In this document: piece after piece, positions 21,640-32,715 of the stretch
Layout: every line of letters begins with the position of its first letter
Numbering within the stretch: the stretch's first letter is position 1
Assembly: GCF_040939455.1 (NCBI RefSeq)
Contig: NC_134110.1
Location: forward strand, 1,868,001-1,932,000
DNA: 64,000 nt
Source of the DNA: Microcebus murinus
Taxonomy: Eukaryota > Chordata > Mammalia > Primates > Cheirogaleidae
Direction: 5' to 3'
Made by a program: the position numbers and the translations under genes
The notes under the pieces: model-generated
The model's database searches: none
The model's input: the letters and a program-made list of their open reading frames with translations, nothing else
What the model was told of the DNA's origin: nothing

Positions 21640-22905
21640 AACTCAGATTAATACATAGTATTATATAAATATTTATAGAGATGTGTATATTCATCAGTTA
21701 GCATGCATGTGTATATCCCTTTGCTTTGTTAGCTGAGAAGAACTAGAAGTAACACAGGAGACCCAAGCAGGCACAGGCACGCCCAGCACTCGTAGCCTGG
21801 TTGCCAGCACCCTCTCCAGCACACGGGACAGGGCTCCGGGAACAGCGAGTGGTGGGGGAGCCGGAGGAGGAAATAGACAAGATGATCCTGGAGCATCTTG
21901 CAGTGCCAGAAATAAAAAAGTGCTCAAAAAAAAAAAAAACCCCACGTGGGTAAGGATACGTCAAGGGGCACAGGAACCAATAGGAAGCTCCAATGGCCAA
22001 AGGTGTGACAATCTAGCAACCAAATAAACACAGTGGCATTGAATTGTAACCCATCATATATATGAAATAAATATGCATGAGTCTGTACTGATATAAATGA
22101 TTGCATAAGTAATAAATAGAGAATAGCCAAATCTGCAGTGCAGAAAAAATTCCAATAACTTATGTAGATTCCATGATGGTTAATTTTACGTGTCAACTTG
22201 GAGGCTGTTTTGGATGAGGTTAACATTTAAATCAGTGGACTGAGTAGAGCAGATAGTCCTCCGTAGTGTGGGTGGGTCTCGTCTCATCAGCTGAAGCCTG
22301 AACAGAGCAGAGATGCTGGCCTCTGTAAGCAGAGGGAACTCTCTAGGAGGCTGCCTTTGGACTGCACCCGAGTTCGGCCTTACCAGCCCTTCATAATCGC
22401 ATGAGCCAATTCCTTGTCATAAACCTCTCTCTGTGCATATACACACGTACCATTGGTTCCTGCTTCTCTGGAGAACCCAGACTGACACAGACACTTGCAT
22501 TCAAGAAAACTGAGCGCAACTCCCCCTCCTTAACTGTGGGCTGCATGTAGTCACTTCCTTCCTAACACCGCAGTACAGAAAGTGAGGGGAAAGAGAACTT
22601 CACAGCAGAGACACCTGGCAAACTCTGTCAGGTGTTTGTGGGGGTCAAGGTGAACGTTGACAATGACCGGTCATGTCGATGGCATGCACCCTTGGTATGA
22701 TGTGTGAAGAATGGTCGGTGACCTCTCATCTTCCCCACCAACCCCGTAATCCCAGTCTAGTCATGAGCAAAATATTAGGCAAATCCCAATCGGCGAATAG
22801 TCTACAAAATATCTGACTGCTACCCATCAAAGGTCAAGGTCATCAAAACCGAGGAGTAAATCTAAATCTACTCCAAAATAAAAAAAAAAATGTGTATTAA
22901 AACAT
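21640..22905 (+). mobile_element. Old L1 (L1M) 3' region, copy B, with one nested LTR
   Basis: The same family as copy A at 11075-13345. Shared landmarks include 'cctggagcatcttgcagtgccagaaataaaaaagtgctcaaa' (about 21888-21930), 'ggcacaggaaccaataggaagctccaatggccaaagg', 'gtctgtactgatataaatga', 'actgtgggctgcatgtagtcacttccttcc' and 'aaggtcaaggtcatcaaaaccgagga'. Copy B ends earlier than copy A, lacking the final 250 bases, and carries an LTR at 22174-22489 instead of the MER2 and LTR of copy A. Confidence 0.85.
22174..22489 (+). mobile_element. ERVL/MaLR-type LTR inside L1 copy B
   Basis: It starts 'tgatggttaattttacgtgtcaacttgg' and ends 'ggttcctgcttctctggagaacccagactgacaca', the TG...CA ends of a widespread mammalian LTR whose consensus ends 'tctctggagaaccctgactaataca'. 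Also seen: 'aaatcagtggactgagtagagcagat' and 'cataatcgcatgagccaattcc'. About 316 bp, so internally shortened. L1 text resumes on both sides. Confidence 0.75.
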
Positions 22906-23440
22906 AAGGAGGAGGAGGAGAAAGAGGAGGAAACTACTGCCTTTTAAAGTTACACTCCTTACAATTAAAAGAACTACCAGTTATACCACTAACTAGAAGC
23001 TTGTAGTGTTAGCCACAAAATCCATGATAAATATTGTACCTGGAAAATATCACAAATTAATTGTTGCAATTTTTAGTCAGACTATACTATTGGATACCAC
23101 ATAGTAACAATGGCATACAATGTATCAAAATAAATACTATTATTATTTAAGAATTCTCCAAAAAGTGGAAATAAAGCAAAGGGGGCGGCTTGTCCTTTCA
23201 ACGTCTTACACGGGGACACTGCCCACTTGTCCTGCACAGGGGTGATGCACAGGGCTGACTGCATTTCCTAGAAGATGGACTTGTGTTTGATTTACTGTCA
23301 CCTAGTGATTTAGGCCAAGCCTCTGTGAACTTGCATGTTAATTTGTAGATATTTGCCCAATAGAGATGCAACACAGTAACTAGTTATACCTCTCCCTTAG
23401 CAAGTTTATTTCAGTATTCCCTTCCTGATAGACTATAAAT
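22906..23440. other. Unique sequence with a short GGA-rich tract
   Basis: A (GGA)n-like purine tract is at about 22908-22932. The rest shows no recognised repeat or gene. Confidence 0.5.
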
Positions 23441-23632
23441 CAGGGGTCCTCACACTTTTTAAACAGGGGGCCAGGTCACTGTCCCTCAGACTGTTGGAGA
23501 GTGCGTACTGTGGGCCCTGGACGAGCCGGCTGCTAAGCAGGACAGGCAGAGGCGGCAAAAACATCCGGAGGGCAGGATAAATGTGCTAGGCCGCCCGCGT
23601 GTGGCCCGAGGCCCGTAGTTTGAGGACGCCTG
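23441..23632 (+). mobile_element. Miniature hAT-type element, copy 1
   Basis: 192 bp. It begins CAGGGGTCCTCACACT and ends AGTTTGAGGACGCCTG, imperfect terminal inverted repeats of hAT type. The first 60 and last 30 bases match the element at 32342-32532 with a few differences, but about 50-60 bases of the core (about 23505-23560) are GC-rich and unlike copy 2. No transposase frame. Flanks CTATAAAT and AATTATAT are a poor 8-bp match. Confidence 0.8.
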
Positions 23633-23944
23633 AATTATATCATCCCTTTTCCTCCAGTTTTTCTTTCAATCATCCTGTGCCTGCTGCCGGTTTCCTCATT
23701 AATGAATTAAATGGCTCTTTGACACACGTTCATTTTGTATTTGTATGAGAATAATGTTTTTAACTTTGGGGAAAATTATGCTTTGACGTTACGTGTATGT
23801 TCTAGCAGTTATTGTGTGTTGCAGTTAGATCCCCAATAAGTCACTGGCACTCGATTGGGCAAGTCTGCAGTGCACACATGAGAAGACGTTCTTGATGGCT
23901 TGTTTTTCTGTTTGTCAAAGCAGAGTATTTTGTAAATTCTATTT

Positions 23945-24106
23945 TTTTGAGACAGAGTCTCACTTTGTTGCCCAGGCTAGAGTGAGTGCCATGGTGTCAG
24001 CCTAGCTCACAGCAACCTCAATCTCCTGGGCTCAAGCGATCCTCCTGCCTCAGCCTCCCAAGTAACTGGGACTACAGGCATGTGCCACCATGCCTGGCTA
24101 GTTTTT

Positions 24107-24159
<53 letters not shown>

Positions 24160-24310
24160 TTTTAAGTTGGTTAATTAATTTCTTTCTATTTTTAGTAGAG
24201 ACGGGGTCTCACTCTTGCTCAGGCTGGTTTCAAACTCCTAACCTTGAGCAATCCTCCTGCCCTGGCCTCCCAAAGTGCTAGGATTACAGGCGTGAGCCAT
24301 CACACCCGGC
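23945..24310 (-). mobile_element. Strepsirrhine-type Alu, antisense, with expanded TA linker
   Basis: It starts 'tgagacagagtctcactttgttgcccaggctagagtgagtgccatggtgtcagcctagctcacagcaacc', the strepsirrhine right arm, and ends 'ggattacaggcgtgagccatcacacccggc'. Between the arms is a (TA)n array (about 24102-24151) beside the motif 'ggttaattaatttc'. AAATTCTATTT at 23934-23944 and 24311-24321 is an exact target duplication. Confidence 0.97.
24102..24151. repeat. (TA)n microsatellite in the Alu linker
   Basis: A pure TA run of about 25 units, followed by a T run, lies exactly in the linker between the two Alu arms. Confidence 0.95.
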
Positions 24311-24322
24311 AAATTCTATTTT

Positions 24323-26062
24323 AAGCTAAAAAAAAAGTAGATATGTAGTGAAGATAGCCATTACTACTCAAATTACAACTTGTACTTGAATGCCAATCCA
24401 AGTTATAAGTTGTATTTTTTTAAAAAGAAGCTGTAATTTGCCAAAAATAGAGCCCTTGACCTTGATTCAGTGTTCACAAAAATTGTAAAAATTTTAAGCA
24501 TAATCAAATCATGCCTACAGAGAAGATGTATTTTTAGGAAATAGCACCCAGAAATTGGCAGCAAGGACAAGATTCTGCTTCTCCCCGCTGAACCATCCTG
24601 GCTGCCAAGAGAAAAGGTTTTTGAGACAAAAGAAGAGCTTTAAAAAGTTTTGTGACACCCATGATGCCAGTGTGACAAAACGTGCATAGGACTTTTTCTG
24701 TCCTCTGACAATTTTCAGACGAAGCCCTGGAGCTGAAAACAGAAGGTGTGAAGTGTTGTCCTATTCCGGGAGGAGTGCCCAGGCTGTGCTGGGACAGGAG
24801 AGCTGCCTGGCCGCGGCCGGCTCACCACGGCGCGCAGTCTGCAGGCAGCAGCCGGGGAGGGGCCCTTCAGAGCCGGTGCCAAGGCTCCTTCTCCTCTGCC
24901 GCTGCCCGGGCAATGGCAGAAGTGCTGAGAGCCGCTTACAAAGACTTGGGCATTCAATAATGTCTGTGCAAGTTGGGGGCAGTGAGCTCCTCGATCCCCG
25001 GCTGGACATTGGTGTGGGCAGCGAACTCGCTTCTCCCTGTCCTCTGAGTCCACGTGAGCAAGGGAAAAGGAGGAGGGAGACGGTGGGTGGGTAGGCAGAG
25101 GGCTGTGGGGGCACCCTCTGCTCCCCGTATCTGGCGTGGGAGGTGGGCAGCTTTCTCGCCTTCCAGGTGGACACCATGCGAGGGTCCAGGCTTGAGCTAC
25201 CTGGATGCCACCTGGCCAAAGAGGGCTGCAGGTCAGGCAGGAGGGGCTGGGAGCCGACCAGGGAATGCAAGGACCAGGGCGTCCGCCTGGGACAGGAGCT
25301 GGGGAGCTGAGGACGGGCTGACTGAGGGGTTGAGCTGGAGCGACTCTTCCACGTAAAGAAAATGTGCACGGGGAAGCCACCTACGAGTCTCCTAAGAAAG
25401 ATGCACGTGCTCCCCAAATAGCCAGCCTCCTGCACAGAGCCAATCTGCACGGGAGAATCCCAATAGCACCAGTTAAATATAAACATCTTTGCCCCTCTTC
25501 CCTAAGTCCTTCTCTTCTGTCTCAAGGACTCTAAAGGAGAGGGGAGAGGACGTGAGGGAGCAGACACCACGCTCCAGTCTCCGCCAGATGCCTGGTCGGG
25601 GGGCACGAGAGCGGGAATATGGGGCTGGGCGAGTGACGTTTACAGTGATCCGGGCCAGAGTGTGCTTTCAAATAATTAATACCACTTTAGTATCCGAGAG
25701 TGACCAAAAAGCCGTGGGGTTTGCCCAGAGCACCTGTAAGCGATGGGAAAGAGAGATGCAGCTCATCAAGCACGAAAGCAAAGACAGGAGAGAAACAAAA
25801 CTGTTTTGTGTTGCACCTTATTTAGTTTAGACGGTTCCATAAATTCAGCTACACTTATTTTGGAGTATGTTTCAGCAATATCGTCAATATCTTAAGTAGC
25901 TTTAATTTTTCAATTAAGGACCACAATTTTTGATGTTAACAAGATGATATCAGGGTGTACCAAGATTCAATTATGGGACAAACAACTTGATTAATAGCCT
26001 AATTTTCTCAAAGTAATAATTTACTTTGCTCATTGAAGAGAGAATCTCACATTGGCTGTTTT
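24323..26062. other. Unique stretch including a GC-rich block at 24740-25350
   Basis: Bases 24740-25350 are GC-rich with many CpGs and contain overlapping minus-strand frames of 221 codons (24715-25380) and 241 codons (24761-25486) plus plus-strand frames up to 113 codons. None resembles a family I know. The flanks are AT-rich and unremarkable. It could be a small CpG island or an unrecognised repeat. Confidence 0.45.
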
Positions 26063-26151
26063 AATCACATCATGACTGAGCACTGCGGGGGGAGGGTGGG
26101 AGGGTACGCTAAAAAACTCTAAAAATAAAAACTAAAAAATAAAATCACATC
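26063..26151 (+). mobile_element. Very short A-tailed insertion with target duplication (tentative)
   Basis: AATCACATC occurs at 26063-26071 and 26143-26151, flanking 71 bases that begin G-rich and end in an A-rich tail. This is the form of a heavily 5'-truncated L1-mediated insertion. The source is unclear. Confidence 0.4.
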
Positions 26152-26213
26152 CATAGGCTGCAAAAGACTATGAAGTTCTTTTTAGATCCAAGTTAAATCC
26201 AAGAGACCTTTTG

Positions 26214-26330
26214 CCTTTCATAATAATATAATAATAAATATTTATAAAGCACTATGTGCTAAGTATTATCCAAGGTGCTCGGCTTATATTAACTCACTTA
26301 ATATGTATTTTAAAAACTCTTTGATGTTGT
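26214..26330 (-). mobile_element. MIR SINE fragment, antisense
   Basis: 'aatatttataaagcactatgtgctaagtattatccaaggtgctcggcttatattaactcacttaatatg' follows the antisense MIR tail (catttattgagcacttactatgtgccaggc...gtattaactcatttaatcc). Confidence 0.7.
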
Positions 26331-27039
26331 CCTTATATGTGAAAATTCTTTGAAACTATAAAATGATGCATAATTATCAGAGGGTACTACTGACATTACA
26401 AGAGTAACAATTACCAAGGTAACAAGAATGTTTCCTTGTTTCAGAAGTTAATTTGTGTTAATGTGAATTTGAGAAAACATAATGCCCATTGCAGCATGTT
26501 CCTGAATCCCCCCTTCTTTCATCTCGCCTTCCAGGGGTGGCATTCCAGGGACCGCGGGCCCTTCTCCCAGCCCACCCACGTTCGCTGATTCTAGCCACAC
26601 TGCACTCCCCACGTGTGTCCAGAAATTTTTACTTGGGCCTCTAAAATGGAATTCTCCATAATAAACCTGAGTTATGAATGTGCTTGTATAATGTCCCTAG
26701 CTGGATTGTAGAGCATAAAAATAGTTCTCCTTGGGAGAGATCAGATCTCGTTGAATCTCAGTAGAACCGCACCGGTGTGCTTTCCAGCAGCAAGACACGA
26801 ACTCTGACAATTTGCTTTCTGAGGCAAAGCCACCTGCCTACGTCCAGCCTGACCTGTTGCCTTGGCAATACCCTACACGTGGAGATTGTGGTCAAGGAAA
26901 CACTGAACCTTCTCTGGAAGTACTCTCCACACGGGCCCCATCATTTTCACTGTGATAGAGCCTGCTTTGACCATCCAGACTAGACAATTCACAGGGCGCT
27001 GGGTAGATCCTGCGAAGGGTCTGGCCACACCTAATAAAT
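26331..27039. other. Unique sequence
   Basis: No recognised repeat or gene. Confidence 0.45.
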
Positions 27040-27275
27040 CTTAGTTATTGTTGAGCTGCACCTGAGGCTCTGGGGTAAGCACTTGTACATGCGTTATGCC
27101 ATTTAATTCTCACAATCACCCTACAGGGCACAGAACGTTAAGCCCGTTTTGTAAAGAAGACAGTAGCAGAGTTTTCATAACTTGTTTAAGGTTACAGTTT
27201 GTAAGTGGTGCAGCTGGTGCCCTTAAATAAAGAGGCTCTGACTATTTCCCTGTTGTCCTCCTAACACTTGAACTT
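27040..27275 (-). mobile_element. MIR SINE, antisense, near full length
   Basis: 'gtaagcacttgtacatgcgttatgccatttaattctcacaatcaccctacagg', 'cccgttttgtaaagaagacagtagcagag', 'acttgtttaaggttacagtttgtaagtggtgcagctggtgccc' follow the antisense MIR order through the core. Confidence 0.85.
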
Positions 27276-28429
27276 GGGCTAACATGACTTAACCTTGAGT
27301 GTACTCGGTGTAAGTGAAGGGAAGCTCTGAAGAGCTTGCTGACAGGTCCTTTCCAAGTGTCAGCCCGTCCACACAGCTCACCCTTCCCCGCCCCTTAAAC
27401 AGCTCATTAAACTCACAGTGGACACTGCTGTTTGATTTCACGTTAGGAAGGACACCTGGTCAAAAGTACCTAAATCGTTTCTCACCTGGGGTGTCACGGC
27501 ATCGTTACGCACGCAGGTGAAGAGCCTTAATCTGTGAATCACCTACTTGAGCCACACAGCTGGACCTGTTTGCAGAATTAAATGATGGGGTGTGAATCTA
27601 ACGTCACACCTCCAGATGGCACCAGAGAACTGGGAAAAATAGAATTCCGCCTCCAAGGAGCCTTTGTGTGCGCAGGAGAGACAGGCAGGCGGCGGGGAAC
27701 CGCCCTGTTTGTCACCAAGTCACATTCTCCTGAAGGAAAGGAGGTGCCTTACACTCGCTGGTGCTGCAGGTATGCAGTGGTGAAGACCTGTCATGTAAAC
27801 ACACAGGCCTGGCGTTTTTGCAGGGCCCTAGACGGCAGAGAGGGGGGTTTGCTTGGCTGCCTCCAAAACAAATTGGGGAAAGATGTGCTACTACAGAACT
27901 GCTTGTTCAAGCTCTTGCCGAGATGCAGTCGGATATGCAAAGATACCTGCTGGGAAAGCTGGGAAATAAAAGAGTGACATAATCTGAGACTTTGTGGTTC
28001 ATTCTTTTTTATGATAGCAAGTCCTGCTATATTCTCTGTTAAAGGCACAGAAAAAGACCACGCTGAAAACTGTGGGTAGTTGTCGAACTGTTTGCCGAAA
28101 GTCTGAGAGATCACTCACTCAATACAAGGCGAATTTTGTCGCGTCTCCGTGCAATCGGAGACTTGCATACACCGTGTCCCCTAAACAAACGAATGAGTGG
28201 CACGGCCCCGCTGGCGGGGAGTGGGCAGGATAAAGTTCTAACCAGCAGTCGCCACCCACTCACCATCTTCAACGGGCTATTAGCTTGTCTATCAGACACA
28301 GCTTCTACCAAAAGAAACCAAAGAGACTCCGTCCTCTTTGTCCCCGCCACACCGCAGGGCTCGCCTCCCACAAGGGTGCTACCCTTATTTCTGCATCGCC
28401 AAGACACTTGCCGGGGCCAGAGCCCTGGG
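27276..28429. other. Unique intergenic sequence
   Basis: A 131-codon plus-strand frame at 27582-27977 is not matched to any family I know. No recognised repeat. Confidence 0.45.
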
Positions 28430-28720
28430 CGCACGTGGGGACCTGGCAGCTTCTTTCCCTGGTTTGTCCCAGGACTATTTGTGTCATCTCTCAGTCAGTG
28501 TCACCTCCGTGGACAGATCTCCCCTGACCATCCCGTCTACAGTGACTTCGCTCTCTCATCTCTGCACTTCTCACACTAAGAGTGTCCCGTTTGATGCTGG
28601 ACCGTCTGCCTCCTCTCCCTGGAGCAGACGTGGAAGCAGGAGGCTCCCTTCGTCTTCACCGTCTGAAGAGCGTGGGGCACGTCGTAGCAGGCTCGGTATG
28701 GACTGAATGAGCGAATGAAT
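28430..28720 (+). mobile_element. L2 LINE fragment, sense
   Basis: 'tcagtcagtgtcacctccgtggacagatctcccctgaccatcccgtctacagtgac' follows the L2 phrase 'tcaaatgtcaccttctcagagaggccttccctgaccaccctatctaaa'. The end shows 'atgaatgagcgaatgaatgatg'-type tail text. Confidence 0.7.
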
Positions 28721-29289
28721 GATGACGGACAGGCGGACCTGTTTCTCTGTTTTCTCTGGTTATGAACTTTGATTAAAAAAATAAGATTTGGGATCAAAGG
28801 CATTACCAGGGAATATTATATTAACATGAATAACTGAATTATGCCTTAGGAAAAGATAGTGTACAACGAGAGGGGATTACAGATAACCTAAAAGAATGTC
28901 TTCTCTCCAGTAATAAAACAGTGGAACATTTAAAAATAAATGATGAACAAGAGAACCCACAGGCCCAGGAGTCCTGCTGAAGGACAGCGGTACACACAGG
29001 TGCACGATTTCTCTGAGAACAAGTAGGTCCTGGCTCAGAAAGAGCAGAATAAGATGGGTACAATCTCAAGTTGTACAACCTGGGACGTGGGACATCCCAT
29101 GGGACACCCACCAACCCACCAGTCCAGGAGGGGGAATGAAGGCCTTAGACTCTTTCGGTGTTTACAGGCATGTGTATTGCCAATTGCATTATCACTAACA
29201 GACTTCCAGACGAGCTGGAGAGGATCATCCGTCAGCACCCGCAGAAAGCTCTCTCAGGCTTTCAGATTAGCTCAGGCTCCTTTGCCATC
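28721..29289. other. Unique sequence
   Basis: No recognised repeat or gene. Confidence 0.4.
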
Positions 29290-29502
29290 TCACCACATAC
29301 TCCTCCTTCATCAGCTGGACCGCAGCTGCAGCTACGTGATGCATTGGGGGATTCTTCATCTGGCCTCTGTCACCTCCCCTGGGATGTAAGCGTGTGGAAG
29401 GCAGAGACGGTCAGTTCCAGCCCAGTGTATGTCCCCGGCTCTTGGTGCAGAGCCTGCTAGATCAAGAGTAATCAATTACACTTTTGTTGAATGAATGAAT
29501 GA
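29290..29502 (+). mobile_element. L2 LINE 3' end, sense
   Basis: 'gggatgtaagcgtgtggaaggcagagacggtcagttccagcccagtgtatgtccccggctcttggtgcagagcctgc' then 'acacttttgttgaatgaatgaatgaatt' is the L2 3' end with its (TGAA)n tail. Confidence 0.7.
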
Positions 29503-29640
29503 ATTGAGCACTTATTGCCGTACTACATTCTTACATACATTTTGTTTTTCATTTCATCTCACACGACCCTATCTGGTAGATACTAATTTTATTCCCATTT
29601 TGTAGATGAAAAAATCTGAGGCTTAAAAGATTAAGCAGTA
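29503..29640 (-). mobile_element. MIR SINE fragment, antisense
   Basis: 'attgagcacttattgccgtactacattcttacatacattttg' and 'gaccctatctggtagatactaattttattcccattttgtagatgaaaaaatctgaggctt' follow antisense MIR. It abuts the sense L2 tail. Confidence 0.8.
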
Positions 29641-30239
29641 TAGTTGAACAATAACAGCGATAACAGGTTGCCCATTTTAAATGATATTTCCTAGAGTGGT
29701 GTGGGTTATTGTGGAAAAAGGAGGTCTTTGGCAAAGAAATGCCTGGAAGCAAATCCCATCGCTAGAGAGCTCTGCTGTCGACTGAAGTTCAAAACTGTAC
29801 CTACTAAACTGTGCCAGATCCATCGCGAATAGTGCAGAGTTTACGTTTTCATGAAACGTGAACGACTGGTTTGCTGGCTGTGCTGAACGTGGCACGGTCT
29901 GGAAACAACTTTGCTCCCTCCTACCCCATCTCCAAACCACTTAGTCACGCGGCCTTTTTCCATCTTTGGAGGGAACCTTGGGCAGATCCCCTGGTGCCCC
30001 CTCCACTTCCAGCCACCAAAGCAGCCTCGCTCCAGGGTATCAAAAAGTCTATTATAATTACGTTACATCTTGTTACATGTAACAGTGGCGTTGTGAGCAT
30101 ATTAAAAAGCAATCTCCGTATCTGTTTAGAGATGCACGTGGAGTATATTTTGGTGAAATGATATAGTGTTTGAAGTTTGCTTTTGAAATACTCCAGGAAA
30201 GAAAAAGAGAGAGAAAACACAACTAATACAATAGTATTA
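29641..30239. other. Unique sequence
   Basis: No recognised repeat or gene. Confidence 0.45.
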
Positions 30240-30335
30240 ATTGTTAAAAATGGGTGACGGGTATGTGGGAAGTAATTTTATTCTCTCTACTTTTGTGCAT
30301 GCTTGAAAATGTCCACACTAACACCTTTTGTCTAA
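30240..30335 (+). mobile_element. Old L1 3' end scrap, sense (tentative)
   Basis: 'gggtgacgggtatgtgggaagtaattttattctctctacttttgtgcatgcttgaaaatgtcca' resembles the old L1 3' phrase 'gggtacatgggggttcattatactattctctctacttttgtatatgtttgaaaattttcca'. Confidence 0.55.
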
Positions 30336-30956
30336 GTTCCAGCTGGTTTTGATGGAAAATGGACGGAATTCTCCAGCTTAGAGCCTCTGTGTCACCGTCC
30401 CCCATGATGGTGATTAGTTCACGAGACCCGCACCGCATGAATGGGACTTGGGCCCCATGACAGAGGCCAGAGATCGACCTGGCCCCTCCACCTTGCCAGG
30501 TCACCACAGGGAGGTGCCGTGGAGGAGGAAGCCAGCCCTCCCCAGACAGCAGCGGTGGCAGCGCCTTGATCTTGAGTAGCCTCCAGGGCGTGTGAAGTAG
30601 ATGCTTGCTGTGTACAAGGCACCCAGTCTGGGGTGCTTTGGTCACAGTGGCCAGAAGGGACTGAGACTCTGGCTGGCTCCTCGTGACCTCCCTCTGAGCT
30701 CCTGCCCAGGCACAGACAGGGTCCTCTTCCTGCTGAGGTTCCCCTGACGTAGGCACGCCCCAGGGCGGGGCCCTCGGGCTGGCCTTGGCTTCCAGGCTTT
30801 CTGTGATTTCCATGCAAGTGCAGCTCCCCACCCCCGCCCTCAGCGCCTCTCTCCTTGTCCTGCCGTCTGGGGGCCTGTGGTCAGCCTCAGGGGAGAGAGA
30901 TGGCTCTCAGCTCTAGCTGTAGCTGGAATTAGGAGGCAATGGTAAGTCCCACTGAA
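30336..30956. other. Unique GC-rich sequence
   Basis: Minus-strand frames of 195 codons (30244-30831) and 132 codons (30419-30817) overlap. Their translations do not resemble any family I know. Confidence 0.45.
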
Positions 30957-31070
30957 CACCCTTTTGTACCTTCCTAGGGTGGTTCTGAAGATTGAATGGA
31001 ATCAAACATATGAACCATTTAGCACAATGCCTTGCATGTTATAATTTCTCTAAAATGTTATAATAATTAA
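30957..31070 (+). mobile_element. MIR SINE 3' part, sense
   Basis: 'cctagggtggttctgaagattgaatggaatcaaacatatgaaccatttagcacaatgccttgcatgttata' follows MIR (tagggttgttgtgaggattaaatgag...tagcacagtgcctggcacata). Confidence 0.7.
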
Positions 31071-31559
31071 TAAATGAAAAGGGAGAAATCTCTCAATAGA
31101 TGATAAAATGAGCTTGATCAAATTTAATATTAAGTTTGATTAAAAATACCTTTTATACTTCTACTTCCATCAGTACGGTGGTCTAGGCGTTCTGAACATT
31201 TTGCTCGGACTCTGCTGGACCCAACTTTTGGCTTGGCTGTGTAGCTGTTTTATGCAGCACTCGATCTCTGCTTCTAATAGTCTTTATTTTTTTCTTTAGC
31301 AAAATAACTTAAGGATCTTCCAGAATGAAGAATGACATAAACTCCTGAGAGAATAAAAATGGTGAATGTATCTTCCGTAGCAGACAAGAGATAGTAAAGT
31401 AAGGGTATGTGTGTGTGTGCAATTAATCTAAAAAAAAGAAAAAGGGAGAGAGAGAGAGAGAAATAGGGAACAAAAAGTATTAAAATAGCACAAAATAATT
31501 TAAGATAGATAAAACCAAGTAATTGATAATACAAAAAGATGAAGGGTCTAAACATCCAT
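31071..31559. other. AT-rich sequence with small (GT)n and (GA)n tracts
   Basis: A short (GT)n run is at about 31405-31420 and a (GA)n run at about 31444-31461. No gene or clear repeat otherwise. Confidence 0.5.
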
Positions 31560-32290
31560 TAAAAGGCATAAATTGTGCTGCAAGGTTCAAAGGAAGCCAG
31601 TATTAGCCATATGCTGATTAGGAGGGAGTAAAAACACAAGAACACAGAAATTACAGCAATATGAAAGTAAAAAGTGAAAAAAGATACATCAAGGAAATAT
31701 TAACCAAAAAGCTGGTATCTCTATATTAATATCAAATGAAATGTTATTGAGACAAAACATTTAGTATAGAAAATTATTAAATAATGAATAATAAATGTTT
31801 CATTTCATCAGAGACAAATAACTAAACACAATTACCTAAAGTTGCATCAAAATATATAAAATAAAAGTGAACTAATTGCAGGGGAAATGTGACAAATTCA
31901 TCATTATACTAGTAATTGTAGGCCAAACAGACATACACTCCCTCATATACACACTTATCACATGGATTGGAAAATCTGATAACACAATTAATAAGCGAGA
32001 TTTAACGGGCACATATGGAACAAAATCACTTAATCAAAGGATATATTTTTTATGAAATACACAGAGAACATTTATAAAATGTGGATAAGTCTAAGCCACA
32101 AAACAAACCTCAACACATTTAAGATAATTAAAAATAATTACTTTTATACTGGTCCCACTATCTCACCCTAGTGCAATTAAGCTTGGATGCAACATGAGGA
32201 CAATGAAAAATGCACCATGTGCTTAGGCATTTAAAAACTCATAAGTCAAATACAAAAAAAAATGCAAATGCATAAGCACGCTGGCATGGA
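31560..32290 (+). mobile_element. Old L1-derived coding remnant, sense
   Basis: Text such as 'tatattaatatcaaatgaaatg', 'ctaaagttgcatcaaaatatataaaataaaagtgaactaattgcaggggaaatgtgacaaattcatcattatactagtaattgtagg' and 'ccacaaaacaaacctcaacacatttaa' follows the sense L1 ORF2 endonuclease-region order. Frames are heavily broken. It could belong to the HAL1 branch of L1. Confidence 0.65.
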
Positions 32291-32341
32291 ATGCTAGTAA
32301 CAACTCTACACTTCACAATACGGATTTTTGATTATTTAGCC

Positions 32342-32532
32342 CAGGGGTCCTCAAACTTTTTAAACAGGGGGCCGGTTCACTGTCCCTCAGACCGTTGGAG
32401 GGCCGGACTATGGTTTAAGAAAAAAACTATGAAAAATTCCTCTGCACACTGCACATATCTTATTTTGAAGTAAAAAAACAAACGGGCAAAAACACCGCAT
32501 GTGGCCCAAGGGTCGTAGTTTGAGGACGCCTG
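32342..32532 (+). mobile_element. Miniature hAT-type element, copy 2
   Basis: 191 bp with ends CAGGGGTCCTCAAACT and AGTTTGAGGACGCCTG, which pair with a single mismatch. ATTTAGCC on the left (32334-32341) and ATTTTAGCC on the right (from 32534) suggest a target duplication that slipped in a T run. The core is AT-rich (two purine/A runs) and unlike the core of copy 1 at 23441. No coding capacity, so it must have used a transposase supplied elsewhere. Confidence 0.85.
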
Positions 32533-32715
32533 GATTTTAGCCCATGAGATAAGGAAGGAAGGAAAACAGGTTTGGTGGCATCTGGACAACCCTCATGAAC
32601 ATTTGGGTGAGGTCTTGAGCCGGGCCAGCTGAGGCTGCTTCACCACGAACCGAAGCCACCGTAGCAGGGCTTTTCTCCAGAACAGCATCTCTAACGCCAG
32701 CACCCCTCGCTTCAC

